Assembly: GCA_002914845.1 (NCBI GenBank)
Contig: JXTC01000030.1
Coordinates: forward strand, 391,654-455,653
Length of the DNA stretch: 64,000 nt
From: Trema orientale
Taxonomy: Eukaryota > Streptophyta > Magnoliopsida > Rosales > Cannabaceae
Reading direction: 5' to 3'
The translations under genes were made by a program, and so were the position numbers. Below the pieces are notes generated by a model. It did not search any database and had not been told where the DNA came from. It saw only the letters and a program-made list of their open reading frames with translations. This document shows positions 13,267-26,714 of this stretch, in pieces; within the stretch, counting starts at the first letter, position 1; every line of letters begins with the position of its first letter.

Positions 13267-13267
13267 A
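13175..13267 (+). other. Upstream ORF 2, overlapping the main start as TAATG
   Basis: ATG at 13,175 opens a 30-codon frame whose TAA stop (13,265-13,267) shares its last A with the ATG of the main protein, giving TAATG. It begins MAAVFGVEYVSF. This arrangement would allow termination followed by re-initiation at the main start. It is seen in the sequence; an effect on translation is inference. Confidence 0.5.
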
Positions 13268-16200
13268 TGTCGCGGACCGATAGAATGACTTCGGATCTTA
13301 GTAGGACTGGTCCCGTTGAAAGGGATATCGAACAGGTATTGCTCGTATTCATTTTCCGATTATTTGTTGTTTAACTTGTATGATTCTTCAGATGCAAATG
13401 TCGGTTAAGTTTGATATGCTAGACTGTGAAAATTGTTTAAATCAGTGGAAATAGATACTGTCATCTTCAAATTGATTGGTAATTTTGCTGTGTCTGATGC
13501 AACTTTTGTTGATTCCGGCGATATGAATCGGAGTCTTTTGGCTGCCATCAAGTTCGATATGTTTGCTGGTGTCTGTGCAATGTTTGTGAGTCTGGGCTTA
13601 TTAGGGGTTGATATATATATATATATATATATATGTAAAGTTGTTTGAACAGTCTGAAAATACTTGTTGCAAGTAACACTGAAGATTTTTCTGTATGGCC
13701 CATAAGGCAGTTGCCTTCTCGTTTGTACTGATTTTGTACCTCTGTTATTTGGTAAATGATATTTCCCAAGGATGACACTATTAAGGAATCTGATATCAAT
13801 GATGTTGTATAGCTACCTCCGTGGTTCAAAAAAATGTTTTCTGGTTATAGGTTAGTGAAATCTTTACGTTTATGAAATTTCGATTTTGTCAGCGGAGTCA
13901 ACGTTCATGCGGCTGATTTAGAAAGGAATTTGTTTGTTATACTAGGTAGAATGCTATTAAAAGAATTACAATTGACCCAACAAAATATTTAATGAGTGGG
14001 AAATAACCGAAGTTTAGTTAAACACGTGTAAGAATCTTACTATATTGATACGCCCTAGTGCTCTTTGTTTTGTTCGTGACCTTTCGCCCTTTGTGTTCAA
14101 TTTTTTCAGGCAGTGGCAAATAACTTTCTATGGTCATTTATTATTTCAGTACTTATATGTTTGCTTCTAGTTTCTTCTCCACTTGCAAATTCGCTGAATA
14201 TAGCGTCACTTAAGTCCATGATATTCTATATGACAGGCCATTACTGCTCTGAAGAAAGGAGCATGCTTGCTCAAGTATGGAAGAAGGGGGAAGCCCAAGT
14301 TCTGTCCCTTCCGACTTTCCAATGTAACATTACATCCAATTTTCCAAAAATTGAACTTTTATTATGTCCCCCAGTTTTCCTATATTTAAGTCTTATTAGC
14401 TTTCTTTCTTTTCTTACCAAAAGAGCATATATATCACTTGTTTCTCCAAAATTGGTATATAAGGTTACCCATTACTCAGCGTTATTTCTTCCTCCTATAG
14501 TACTTGTATTGTGACTACTTTTTTCATTTCTTATATTTTGGTTGACAATAGTTTGGTTAGTAATATGATTTATTAGAGTTCTTATCCCGCCACTTGAGCT
14601 TGAGGCTAGTTGAAATGGTTGGGTGGGAGTAGTCTAGGTTCAAGTCCTCGTAACTGTATCTTATGGTAAAAAAAAAGAAAAACAAAATAGTTATTATTCT
14701 CCATAAGCTACATTGCATACCTATTTCTTTGTGTTTGGGAATTATTATTATTTTTGCTAGAAGTTTTGAGAAAATTAGAGAAAAAAAAGGAGGCATTGCT
14801 AGCTATTAGAAACTATATGAGTGCTATTCTTAGAATAATGGCAAACTGGACTGATTTTATAAAGCTTTTGCCTGGATTAACTGGTGTGATGCCACAATCT
14901 GGGCAATTGGTATCATACTTTCGGCTAAAAGCCTGTAGTGTGCTGAAAATAACTTGGAATTGTTACTCTATATCCCAATTTGCTTCTCCTTATATAAGCT
15001 GTTATTAAAGTTTTTTATTATGAATTATCACTTTAGTCTAGTAAAAAAGTATCTTCTCTAATTTTCGAATTGATGTTTGAGTATTTTAGAGATATTGAAT
15101 GATTGAGAGGGAGAGAGAACATCATTAGGTAGCCACAATCATGAAAGTGATGACTCCCCCAACTTTTTCCCCCTGTTTTTACTTGAATCCCTATGGTCCT
15201 TTGTGAGTTGGTTTCTCAGCTTGAATCCCTATGCAAGTGCTGATAAAATCGAGTTGGGGGCTTCAATTGAAAAGTAGCATACCCATAACATAACATGTTT
15301 GGATCTGGATTTTTTTGTGTTCATGGGAATGAATCAAGTACCAAGTGATAACAGTTATTTACTAGGGTTACTAATCACCTTTGAACTCTCTATGCGCTTA
15401 TCTTCGTGCAATATCTGGTAACTTCATCTTCCTTAAATTAGATGGATCTCCTTCAAATTTGAAGCCAGATTGATTTCGTTTATTTCTTAAAACCTTTTAG
15501 TACTTAATCATGACTATTGGTATTAAGAGAAAAAAAGAAGGGCTTTAAAATGGACACTAACCAAGTCTTGTGAGGAACTGGAGTAAGCTAGTGTTGTGGC
15601 TAAAATAATGGAAGTAGGTTAATTACTGCTTAAACGTGGAAGGTTTCCAAGTGTAGGCATGAAAATCTAGTTTCCAAAAGCAATAGTAGTTGTAAGCCTT
15701 TTGAATTAAATTCATCTGAGTGATGAACTGATAAAAAGATAAATGCAACACAAGGGAAAGTTAGTTCATTTTTTTTCTTGGAAGATTGACCTGCATTAGT
15801 TTGCATCAGCACTAGAAGAACGAGAATGTATATAGTTTGAGAAATCAACTGCATCCTGACTTAGAGAACCATTATTGGGCTCAATAACATGCTGTTTACC
15901 CTGTGTTGAATTCCTCTATAATTATTTCTATTACCACTTTGATGTTTTGTGTGTTATTGTTGCTGTTGGTTTTTATTTTTTTTAAAATTAAATTAAATTT
16001 ATTTTATTTTTAATATCTTATTTTTTTACTTTTTAAAAATTATAAAATATATATTCCCTTGTGTATAAGGAATTTAGTAGTTGTGGTGGAAAGAAATGTT
16101 AAGTATGAATTTATTCTATTCAACAATATTCTCGGTTAGTTGCGGCTGGTTGTAGAACAAGATTCTTCATTTTTACCATTTGTAATTGTGGATTGAATTG

Positions 16201-19200
16201 TTGCTTTCAGGATGAGTCTGTTTTAATATGGTTCTCGGGGAAAGAGGAGAAACACCTTAAATTGAGCCATGTTTCCAGAATTATATCGGGGCAACGCACT
16301 GTAAGTGTTTTTCTTGAGTGATGACCCACATATATCTTTGCTTTCACTATCATTATATATTATATGATGTGTTGTCTAGCACATGTAATTTATGTTGTGT
16401 TTTATTTCCTATTATCTTTTATTTTTTATTTTTCCTGACTGCAGAAAAATGAGTACCTCATTTTCCCTCTGGAATTTGTGTTATTTTTTATTTCATAGAT
16501 AACAAAGACTTTTAATTGGATGAAACCTGGAAGTACATATTAGTCATCATATTTTCTTCTGCAAACCTTTAAAGCTACTATGAAAGTTGGTTACTGTTAT
16601 GAGATGAATTTAATCCCACGGATCTTTGTGTATTCCCTGTTGCTGCTAAGCAGGGGGTTCTTCCCTATTATTCATAGATGAATTGTTTATGTTTTGGATG
16701 GGGTTTGGGATTCACCATAATACTAAGACACAGAAGTTGATCCCTGGCCCTGTTTACTGAATTTCTTGACTGGGTGTGCATTGTATTATATGCTACAAAT
16801 GGCACTAGGGGAAGTAATGCACCAGTCAATTTGCATTGATGCACTCAATATGAAATATGGTCGCATTTGGAGACTTGACTAAGCACTACCATTTTGTATC
16901 GAGAAAGATGAGGAAAGATACAAAATCTTAATTCGAGTACAGATCTTTACTAGGAAATATGCCCAACAAATCGGCTGAATCCATTTTTACTACTTTCTCA
17001 TCAATCCTAATCACTATGGTGGCTCAGGAACTTATTAATTGTGCTTGCGCGCTCAGGGATATCATTTTGCATGTGTTTGTATGAGTGTTGCATCATCACA
17101 ATTCCATGTCTTTCCTTATTGCACATGTAATGATAACTTCATATTGATGCAAACATTTTTTCTGGTTTGTACTGATTACATATGAATTTACCTTTTCCAG
17201 CCGATCTTTCAAAGATATCCACGACCAGAGAAGGAGTACCAGTCATTTTCTCTGATATATAACGATAGATCACTGGACTTGGTAAGAAATACACACTGAT
17301 CTCCCCTGATTAAATTTTTATGTTTTTATATTTTTCATCTTAGAGTTTACTATATTCTATTGCTATGCCTATCATACCTCTTCCAGATTTGCAAAGATAA
17401 AGATGAAGCTGAGGTATGGTTTAGTGGTTTAAAAGCATTGATATCCCGCAGTCATCCTCGGAAATGGAGAACTGAGTCTAGGAGTGATGGAATCCCATCA
17501 GAGGCAAATAGTCCTAGAACATACACAAGGAGGAGTTCTCCTCTGCATTCTCCCTTCGGTAGTAATGATAGCTTACAAAAGGTGTAAACTCTTTCCTGTT
17601 TTTCCTAACTTTGTTCTGTTTGGGGTTTTTAGTAGTAAATGGGGCCTCTAATTCTGCAGCCCATAACTTAGCTAAGTATTCCACATTTTGTAATATGGAG
17701 TGGCCTGACTCTCCTAGTCTTGTTCCTCCTTTTGTTCTTGCTGGCTTCAAGCCTGGTCCTGTCTGCTTTGCAAGGGTCCTCGCTTGGCTGTGTGTTCTTT
17801 TTGCCAATTAAATGCAGTTTTTCTAGCCCACCAGAAAAAAAAGAGAGAAAGAGATTATTAATTTCTCAATTTTCTTCTGTCTAATCCAGGATGGTTCAGA
17901 TCACCTTCGCCTTCATAGTCCATATGAAAGTCCCCCAAAAAATGGTCTGGACAAGGCACTATCAGATGTGATACTATATGCTGTTCCTCCCAAGTTCTTC
18001 CCCCCAGATTCTGCAAGTGCTTCAGTCCATTCTTTGTCATCAGGAGGCTCAGATAGTGTACATGGTCACACGAAGGCAATGGCAATGGATGCTTTTAGAG
18101 TCAGTCTATCAAGTGCTGTTAGTTCATCAAGCCAAGGTTCTGGTCATGATGATGGTGATGCCTTGGGAGACGTTTTCATTTGGGGGGAGGGCACAGGAGA
18201 TGGTGTTCTGGGTGGTGGAGCACATAGAGTTGGAAACTGTTTTGCTGGAAAAGTAGATTCTTTATTGCCCAAAGCCTTAGAATCTGCTGTTGTGCTTGAT
18301 GTCCATTACATTGCATGTGGCGGACGACATGCTGCTTTGGTTACAAAGCAAGGTGAGGTTTTCTCGTGGGGGGAGGAATCAGGAGGCAGGCTTGGCCATG
18401 GTGTAGATTCTGACGTTTTCTATCCTAAACTTATTGATTCCTTGAGTAATACAAACATTGAGCTTGTAGCTTGTGGTGAGTACCACACCTGTGCAGTAAC
18501 TCTTTCTGGTGATCTGTACACGTGGGGTGATGGTACTTACAATTTTGGTCTTCTTGGACATGGAAATGAAGTGAGTCACTGGATGCCGAAAAGAGTTAAT
18601 GGTCCCTTGGAAGGCATACATGTCTCCTCTGTTTCCTGCGGACCCTGGCACACTGCTGTTGTGACATCTGCTGGACAATTATTTACCTTTGGTGATGGAA
18701 CATTTGGTGTTTTGGGCCATGGAGATAGGATGAGTGTTTCTTTACCCAGGGAAGTGGAGTCCCTGAAGGGGCTCCGTACTGTGCGAGCTGCTTGTGGCGT
18801 TTGGCATACTGCTGCAGTTGTAGAAGTTATGGTTGGGAACTCTAGTTCCAGCAATTGTTCTTCAGGAAAGCTGTTTACTTGGGGAGATGGTGATAAAGGT
18901 CGACTTGGTCATGGTGACAAGGAAGCAAGACTTGTGCCTACCTGTGTTGCTGCTCTTGTCGAACCAAACTTTTGTCGAGTTGCCTGTGGACATAGCTTGA
19001 CAGTTGCACTTACAACCTCGGGCCATGTCTATACGATGGGCAGTCCAGTTTATGGCCAGTTGGGAAATCCTCAGGTTGATGGAAAGCTTCCAGTGCGCGT
19101 TGAAGGAAAACTTAAGAATTACGTGGAGGACATAGCTTGTGGTGCCTATCATGTTGCTGTTTTAACTTCAAGAACTGAAGTTTACACTTGGGGAAAGGGA

Positions 19201-22200
19201 GCAAACGGTCGTTTAGGTCATGGGGACATAGATGATCGAAATTCTCCAACCTTAGTTGAAGCTTTGAAAGACAAGCAAGTTAAAAGCATCGCTTGTGGCA
19301 CTAATTTTACTGCTGCTATCTGCCTTCATAAGTGGCCATCAGGAATGGATCAATCTATGTGTTCTGGTTGCCGTGTGCCATTTAATTTCAAAAGAAAACG
19401 CCATAATTGTTATAATTGTGGACTTGTTTTCTGTCACTCATGCAGCAGTAAGAAGTCTCTCAAGGCTTCCATGGCACCAAACCCCAGCAAACCCTATCGT
19501 GTCTGTGATAGTTGTTTTAACAAATTAAGAAAAGCTATTGAAACTGACACTTCATCCCAGTCTTCTGTGAGTAGAAGAGGAAGTATCAATCAGGGGTCGA
19601 ATGAGTTTATTGATAAAGATGAGAAGTTAGATTCAAGATCTCGGGCACAACTTGCAAGATTTTCTTCTATGGAATCCTTGAAGCAAGTGGAAACCCGATC
19701 TTCGAAGAAAAACAAGAAACTGGAATTTAATAGTAGTCGAGTCTCACCTGTTCCAAATGGAGGTTCACAGTGGGGAGCTCTTAATATTTCCAAGTCTTTT
19801 AATCCAGTGTTTGGGTCATCCAAGAAATTTTTCTCAGCTTCTGTTCCTGGATCAAGAATTGTTTCTCGAGCAACATCTCCAATTTCAAGGCGGCCCAGCC
19901 CTCCTCGTTCTACAACACCAACTCCAACTCTTGGAGGACTTACTTCACCAAAGATTGTGGTAGATGATGCCAAAAGAACAAACGAGAGCCTCAGCCAGGA
20001 GGTTATCAAACTAAGAGCACAGGTAGCATGCTTTGGACAAGTTGATGCTTAGCTTTACAGTTTCCACTTGTTCTTGAAAATGTTCTGTTAAAAAATTTGG
20101 AAAGATAAATTTTGTTTATAGGACTTATAGTAGAAAGTTAAAAAGAACCTCCAACACTGACTCTACCCAAGTTCTTTAAATATGGGACTATTCTTTGGAA
20201 AATAGTTTTAGGAGATGGGCAGCTATGATAGCTTTTTCCTACTCTGAAAAATGTTTGGAAAACATGGCCATTGCTATGAATTATCAGTTTAAGAGTTCAT
20301 GTTTTGAAAATTTTAAGTGCAATTAAGTGTCCAAACTACCAAATGACGATGAAACAGTATGCATCAGACTGAGTGGATTGACCTTTTACCCCTTTTCCAG
20401 ATTAATGATTACTAACATTCAAATGTAACGTGGTCAAGTTATTTTGTTTTGTTGAAAATTTCTTATTTGAGTATAAAATATGTAGTAACACGGGGTTCGG
20501 AAGATTAAAGTCCATATTTTGTTTGTATGACATATGCCAGAGGACTTGCAAAATCTTCTAACATCAAACTGTTGTATTGACAGTAAGTAATACGTCACAT
20601 TAATTCAAAATCAGTTTTATCCTTTTAAACATGCTGATGTGGTTACTGTTGACTGGAGATGCATTTGTATTAAGGATTGTGCACTGACCCATATTATTCT
20701 TTTAATGTATTCACATGCATGTGCTTTTCGCTTGATCTGTTAGTGTTCTACTTTATGACTGACATTTCTTGCTTAGGTTGAGAATCTTACACGTAAGGCT
20801 CAACTTCAAGAAGTTGAGCTGGAAAGAACAACCAAATTGCTTAAGGAAGCAAGAGCAAGTGCAGGGGAAGAGGCTGCAAAGTGCAAGGCAGCAAAGGAAG
20901 TGATCAAGTCACTTACTGCCCAAGTAAGATGGATGCTTTCATGCATAACTACACCAATTCATGCGGAGCATTTTGCCTTTTATGAGAACACGAGTTTTGC
21001 GATCTTCAGTGCATTATTAACTAACATAAATGGAGATTCATCATAATTCAGATAAAATGTATATGAAATATATCTTCATTTTTCGTACTTTAATAAGTTG
21101 CGGCAGTACTCTCCTTTTCACATGTTTAATATTCTTTGACCCATATCTCGGCACGATGCAAAAGGAATATGCTTGTCTGGAACTTAAAAATTATGCAGTC
21201 TTAAATAAGCAACCTAGAAAAAAATACAAGGAAGATATATTTCCCCACCTAGTGGCCACACACAGTTAAGACTTAAGTTCTCTTTTGAAAACTTCCATGA
21301 AAGAGGATTAACATGCTGAAAAGCTGTAGTTTTCTGCTGCCTCTCTTCTCTACACTATGGGCTTCCTTTTGATTGAGATTTTACCTTCTCTAGACAACTT
21401 ACGAACAAGTTTAGTCCGGTCTAGCCCTGTAATCTAAAACTTATATTTTGAAAATCTGTTGCTATTGTTAACCGTAAAGCATGAACTTTTCTCAGTGAGG
21501 GTGCACAGACTGCCAATAGAGTAGCTATCAGATTGAAAACGCTTTAATACACAGTGCACCTTGTACTTGTGCTTGTTTACAAGTTCCTATAGTTGCAGCC
21601 TGTTGGTTTTGCACCAAAGCACTGACATTATGTTCTTGAAGGCAAGTACTGGTGTATACATTTTAGTTTTGTTGTAAAGCTTTTGCCTTGGTATGTGCTG
21701 TTAATGGATGAAGATGGAATAGGAAGCCATCAGACAATTTTTCAAGGATGATATTTTAATTTATAGTTTCATAAGTTCTGGATCTACAATTGCTTTCTTT
21801 TCTTTACCTACCAATTACTTAAGATTCTGGAATGTAGTGAGCTGTGCATACAGCTTTCTAAACGACCCTTTTGGTTTGTGACTTTTCTTTTTTAAATGTG
21901 GAATGCCAAAGGGCTTTAACGCTGTTAGACCTCTGCTCTTCCAAAATAGCTCTGCTGCCAAAGTTTAAAGATGGTTGTTGTTTTAATCTAGATTCTTTCT
22001 CTTACCAAAGTCAATAAAATTTATTCTGTCTCTCTTTTATTTATCTTTTTGTTTACTTTTCTGGATTGGGGTAGGGCAGGGGAATCTCATTTCAATTGGA
22101 TATGTGATGTATGCTTAATTTTTATTATCCTTGAGATGTTTTGTTCCATGAGATACGTTCTTCAATTATCTGCATGGGATGATTTTTCTTAAGTTATTCC

Positions 22201-23835
22201 ATAACACATAGGTCTTGGTTCTACTACTTAGGTGATAAGATGACACATCTTGATGTTTTAGTTTTACTACTTGGGTGATAAGATGGCATATCTTGATCTT
22301 TATGAGTTTCTATTCTTATACCTTTCATCATAATATTTTGCTAATGATGCATTATGTACTTTTATGGTGACAGTTAAAGGATGTGGCTGAAAGGCTTCCT
22401 GTTGGGGCTTCCCGGACCGTTAAGTCGCCTTCTCTCACTTCTTTGGGCTCTGACCTTGTTTGCAGTGATGTTTCTAGTCCTGTTGATAGATTGAGTGGTC
22501 AAGCTTTATCTGAACCAGACTCAAATGGCTCAAACGGACAGTTTCATTCTAATGGGTCCACTACCGCCAGTAATCGGAGTTCAGGTCACAATAAACAAGC
22601 CCATTCCGATGTAACGACTAGAAATGGGAGCCGAACAAAAGATAGTGAATCTCGTAATGACACTGAATGGGTTGAGCAAGATGAACCTGGTGTTTACATT
22701 ACGCTTACCTCCCTTCCAGGAGGTGCCAAGGATCTCAAGCGTGTTCGCTTCAGGTATGTTATTCTTATGTTACTTTTATATACAGTCAATACAGTTTCGG
22801 AAAATGTTCCACCAACACTGATTGATTCTGACACTTCTACATATTATTGGTGGACGTTGCTCATGATTAATCTTTTAATACATCAAAGACTGCAACATGC
22901 TAACTGAGAGCAAAGTAAATTTGTAGATTAAAATTCTGATTTCGAAACATTAACAAGCAATTTAGAGTTTGTTCATATTCTAACAGAAGTTAAATGTCTT
23001 GTTTTTCTTATATCTTCAGTCAGAATTAGTTAATCCTCCTCACAAGTCAATGTGAAACCTTGTCAATTTGCGTCCCTGCATGTACACAAATACACACACA
23101 AACACGTGCATGCATAATGACATAAACTAATTATTCTTGGTAATAGAAGCAATTCAGACGTTGATGCTTCTAATAATTATTCAAGAAGACTTTTTGAGAT
23201 GCATCTGCTTCGTCACATATTTTCATGTTATTTGCCTGCATGTTCTGATCAATGTATTCTTTTACGAAGGTTATGATCTTGGATAAATTACTAAAATTTA
23301 ATCAAGAAAATTGCATAAAAATGTTGTTACAACAAGTGATAACGAACTCAATAAAATGTGAGGGGAGACCACGGTTTACAGTGTGGAAAAACACAGAGGT
23401 GGCCTTCTAATTGTTTGATTGTCCTTTCTGCTTACCTTTAACCCAAATCATTTTCTTTTAGTGGTACTGTGTAGAAGAGCCCGAAGACTAGATAAAAGAA
23501 AGCAACATTGAACTTGTTTTATAATTATGTTTTTTATTGCTTTATGTTTTCCTTGACCATATCTAGGGTGAAGATATCATTTTGTATTTTGACCAAGTTT
23601 TGCTGATTGCAATTATGATTGGTGGGTGGATTGGGGAAGTTTGCAACCAGCTATGAATCCATCCTGTTGCATAATTGAACTCTATTTATTTTTTAAATGC
23701 AGTCGTAAACGATTTAGCGAAAAACAGGCCGAGCAGTGGTGGGCAGAGAACCGAACCAGAGTTTACGAGCAATACAATGTTCGCACTATGGACAAATCTA
23801 GTGTTGGCGTTGGAAGCGAGGACTTGGCTCACTGA
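13267..23835 (+). CDS. PRAF: PRAF/RLD protein: PH, RCC1 repeats, FYVE-like and BRX domains
   Basis: Nine coding exons: 13267-13335, 14237-14323, 16211-16300, 17201-17281, 17387-17581, 17890-20022, 20777-20923, 22374-22753, 23703-23835. All junctions are GT-AG and phases agree, giving 1104 aa, the usual family length. Order: PH domain (about 20-135), RCC1 repeats (265-650, repeated GRLGHG and CGxxHT phrases), FYVE-like zinc finger (652-720), Ser/Pro-rich linker, coiled coil (870-945), BRX domain (1030-1090, with [11 protein letters not shown]). In the FYVE finger RHNCYNCG (678-685) has Asn and Tyr where classic FYVE has His and Arg, as in other plant PRAFs. It looks closest to Arabidopsis At5g19420/At5g12350. 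Known role: RLD proteins bind LAZY proteins through BRX and act in polar trafficking and auxin transport at the plasma membrane. Residue Cys in [10 protein letters not shown] replaces the usual Tyr. Confidence 0.95.
13611..13635. repeat. (TA)n microsatellite in PRAF intron 1
   Basis: About twelve TA units in the first intron. It is likely to be length-variable between individuals. Confidence 0.85.
14594..14685 (+). mobile_element. tRNA-derived SINE fragment in PRAF intron 2
   Basis: GGCTAGTTGAAATGGTTGGG resembles a pol III A box, and GGTTCAAGTCC about 25 bases further is a good B box. An A-rich stretch (GTAAAAAAAAAGAAAAAC) follows. The spacing is short and no target duplication is clear, so it is probably a degraded copy. 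Confidence 0.5.
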
Positions 23836-24250
23836 CCTATTGAAACAATCTTATGTAAATGAAACGTCTTCTCTAGATTCCAGGTTGAGTAACACTGAAG
23901 TCATACTGATTAATTAGAGTTGGCTTCCATCCTTCTAAAGGAGCTGAGGGAAGCAAAGGCTTGGGTATAGGAAGGAGAATTAAGAGGGGTTTGATTGTGT
24001 TTTCTCTCATTTTATCCAATTTGTCTTTGATTTTTTCTTTTCTACCCTTTTTGATTTGTATTCCATTTTTTCCCTATGTGCCTTTGTGTGGGGGAATGAG
24101 GGTCAGAAATGTAAATTTGTAGTAGGTTGCTGGCTCATGTTGAAAGCAGCTGCCTTGTAAATTTCCATAAGTGAATGCATCTGCAGATTTTTTTCCCCCT
24201 TTATTTCGTTTTATTTTTTATTTTTTTGTTTCATCATCTTATCCAGTATC
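23836..24250 (+). other. Probable 3' UTR of the PRAF/RLD gene
   Basis: T-rich sequence directly after the stop, with several TTTGT and TGTAAAT phrases typical of plant polyadenylation regions near 24,100-24,200. No single cleavage site can be assigned. Confidence 0.4.
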
Positions 24251-26165
24251 CACGGGTCGAAGATTGCTTCCACCTCTAGTTAGAGGCCCCATTTTCCAAT
24301 CCATCACCATGTAATTTTAGGCGACGCTTTCTTCTTTCCATTTAGTAGTTTGTCCTCCATAATATGAATGTATAAATTGAAAAAAACCAAGGAATGTCGT
24401 CTTGAAGTTGCCGATGAGACAACTCTAAAAGACTTGTATTTTTGGGGTAAAATGACTTGTAGGAATATTTTTCAAAATGCTTTTACTGGCAGTCCCAATA
24501 TTATAATATAGTCCTAGAAAAAAGTTAAATATACAGTGAAGCGGCTACTAGTCAATACTTGTGGAAAAGTAACTTGAAAGGTACCCCAGATAAATGTTAT
24601 TTCGGCCCAAAAATTACTCCTATTCATGTCCATTTCACTTTGGATCCACTTCCTGATCCAAGTTAGTATAACGGCTGTCACTCTGTCTGCTAAAGAAAAG
24701 AATTGTCGTGTACTGAATGCATTCGATGCATGGACGAGTGTCGTCTCAAGAGTTTTCCCCTTTAATTCCCCAAAATTTTGGCCTCAGTCTGTAAGCATAG
24801 ACTAAGATTTCATGCGTGGTGACGTCTATCTAGGAGAATTTGTCATTCTAAAAACAAAGAAAGTGTCGTAAAACGGCCTTATACGTCATAATTTTTTTAC
24901 AAAATATTTTATGTCATTAGAAATATGAATAACTCCTTTGAATTTAATTTTTTATTACAAAAACTCTTGTAATTTGATTATTTTTAAAATTCAACGTTCT
25001 CATATTATCAAAATAGAAAAATGGTTAAATATAATAATGGTCTCTGAATTGTACTCATTGTATCATTTTTTCTCTGAATTTTCACCTTACATAGTAATGA
25101 CACCTGAATTATGCAATTGTTACTGCAATGACCTTTTTGTCATAGACTTTTAGTTTTTAAATAGAAAATAGTCATGGACAAAGCGTATAATTGGGCATTA
25201 TTTAGTTAGAATCTCGTTTTTAGCCAAAATTACTAAACTGTGCGCTTTGCACAATACTCATTTTTGTTAAAAATTTAACAGTTCGTGAGAAAAATGGTCA
25301 TTGTTATAATAATTGTATAAGTCTTAGTAGTCTACTGTGTAAGTTAAAAATTCAGAATCTCATTCTCGAAAACAATTACCAAACTATATGCTCTGTAATG
25401 ACTTATTTTTGTTAAATATTAACCAGTTTGTGATAAAAGTATTATTGTTTCAACAATTACATTATCCAGAGACAATTACTATATAAGTTGAAAATTCAAA
25501 GGGTAAAATAGTATTACAGGTATAATTCAGATGCTATTAATATCATTAACCATTAGAAAAATTAATAAAATTACTTTTAGTAAATGGTAGCCTTAGACAT
25601 AAAAGTAAATTTAAAAATTGCATATACTAGTTTCAAGCAATATTTTAATTTTTCGAATGACTTTATAAGCAATAACATAGTTTCTAGATAAATATCTATG
25701 TCTCCAAATACAAAGTAAAAATGTAATATAAAACTAAATCCACTATCTACTAAGGGTAATTTTATCATTTATTATTAATTTTTCTATTTTAATTTATATG
25801 AGAAGGTCGGATTTTAAATATGGTCAAATTACAAGGTTTCCTCTAATTAAAAAATAAATTTAAGGGATTTTCTCATATTTCTTAAAATATATAGGATTTT
25901 ATAAAAGACAAGTTGAAATACAATGCCATTTTATGAAAATTATCTCTTCTAAAAACTGAAAATCTCGAAAACTGTGAGCTGGTCCCACAAACCACAAGAA
26001 AGCATCTACTAGTCATGAAATGTTTCCTAAGGGAGGAAATGCCAAAACTGTGAGCTTTCTTGATGTTTATTATGTGAGGATGATGTTTATTATGTGAGGA
26101 ATTGAGCAAAATGATAATATTATTAAAAGACATCATCGAAATTTTTATGGGGCTATATTCACACC
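24251..26165. other. AT-rich intergenic DNA
   Basis: No gene is visible. The stretch 24,900-25,560 repeats loosely related phrases about unequal intervals ('gtaatgac', 'ctgaattt', 'gttaaa'), suggesting eroded repeats. At 26,061-26,100 a 20-bp unit (TGATGTTTATTATGTGAGGA) is present twice in tandem. Confidence 0.5.
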
Positions 26166-26620
26166 CCTAGTTAAACTATGGGGAAATTACACCATATACG
26201 GTGTTTGCGAAAAAAAATTTGAAAAATACGGTGATTTTGTGTTTTCTAAAGTGCGGTACGATTTTTATTAAAAAAATACCGTTTTTTAAAAAATATTTAG
26301 AAAATACCATTTTTTAAAATAGTAACTAGTTTCTGGTAACTAGTTTCTAAAAACTGGTAACTAGTAACCAAAAATATTTATAACTGGTATATAACTAGTA
26401 ACCAGTAACCAGTTTCCAGAAACTGGTAATTAGTAACTATTTTAAAAATAGTATTTTTCTAAATATTTTTTTAAAAAAATGATATTTTCCTAATAAAAAC
26501 AGTACGAAAATTGGAAAAAAGTGTGACTTCCGTATATTTGTATTTTTTTTTTTTTTAGTTTTTGTAGGTATAAGTGTTAGAAAGGCACCACTATTCTTCA
26601 TAAAAAGGCTTTAAAGTATA
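26166..26620. mobile_element. Palindromic foldback element, GGTAACTAGT family (copy A)
   Basis: The left arm (tacggtg, GCGGTACGATTTTTATTA, AAAATACCGTTTTTTAAA) is the imperfect inverse of the right arm (AATGATATTTTCCTAATA, AAAACAGTACGAAAATTGG). The core is a dense series of GGTAACTAGT and ACTAGTAACC phrases around a TATA centre. The whole element could fold into one long hairpin. Relatives lie at 46.7-47.07 and 47.08-47.47 kb, with a partial copy at 2.9-3.2 kb. There is no coding capacity; a MITE is the most likely nature. Confidence 0.6.
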
Positions 26621-26714
26621 ATTATTGAAACCCTTCAATTTAAATAACAAAAGCATCCCATTGACGAGGAAAATATTTGCCGGCAAATCAAGTACTGTTT
26701 AAGCTCAAATAATT

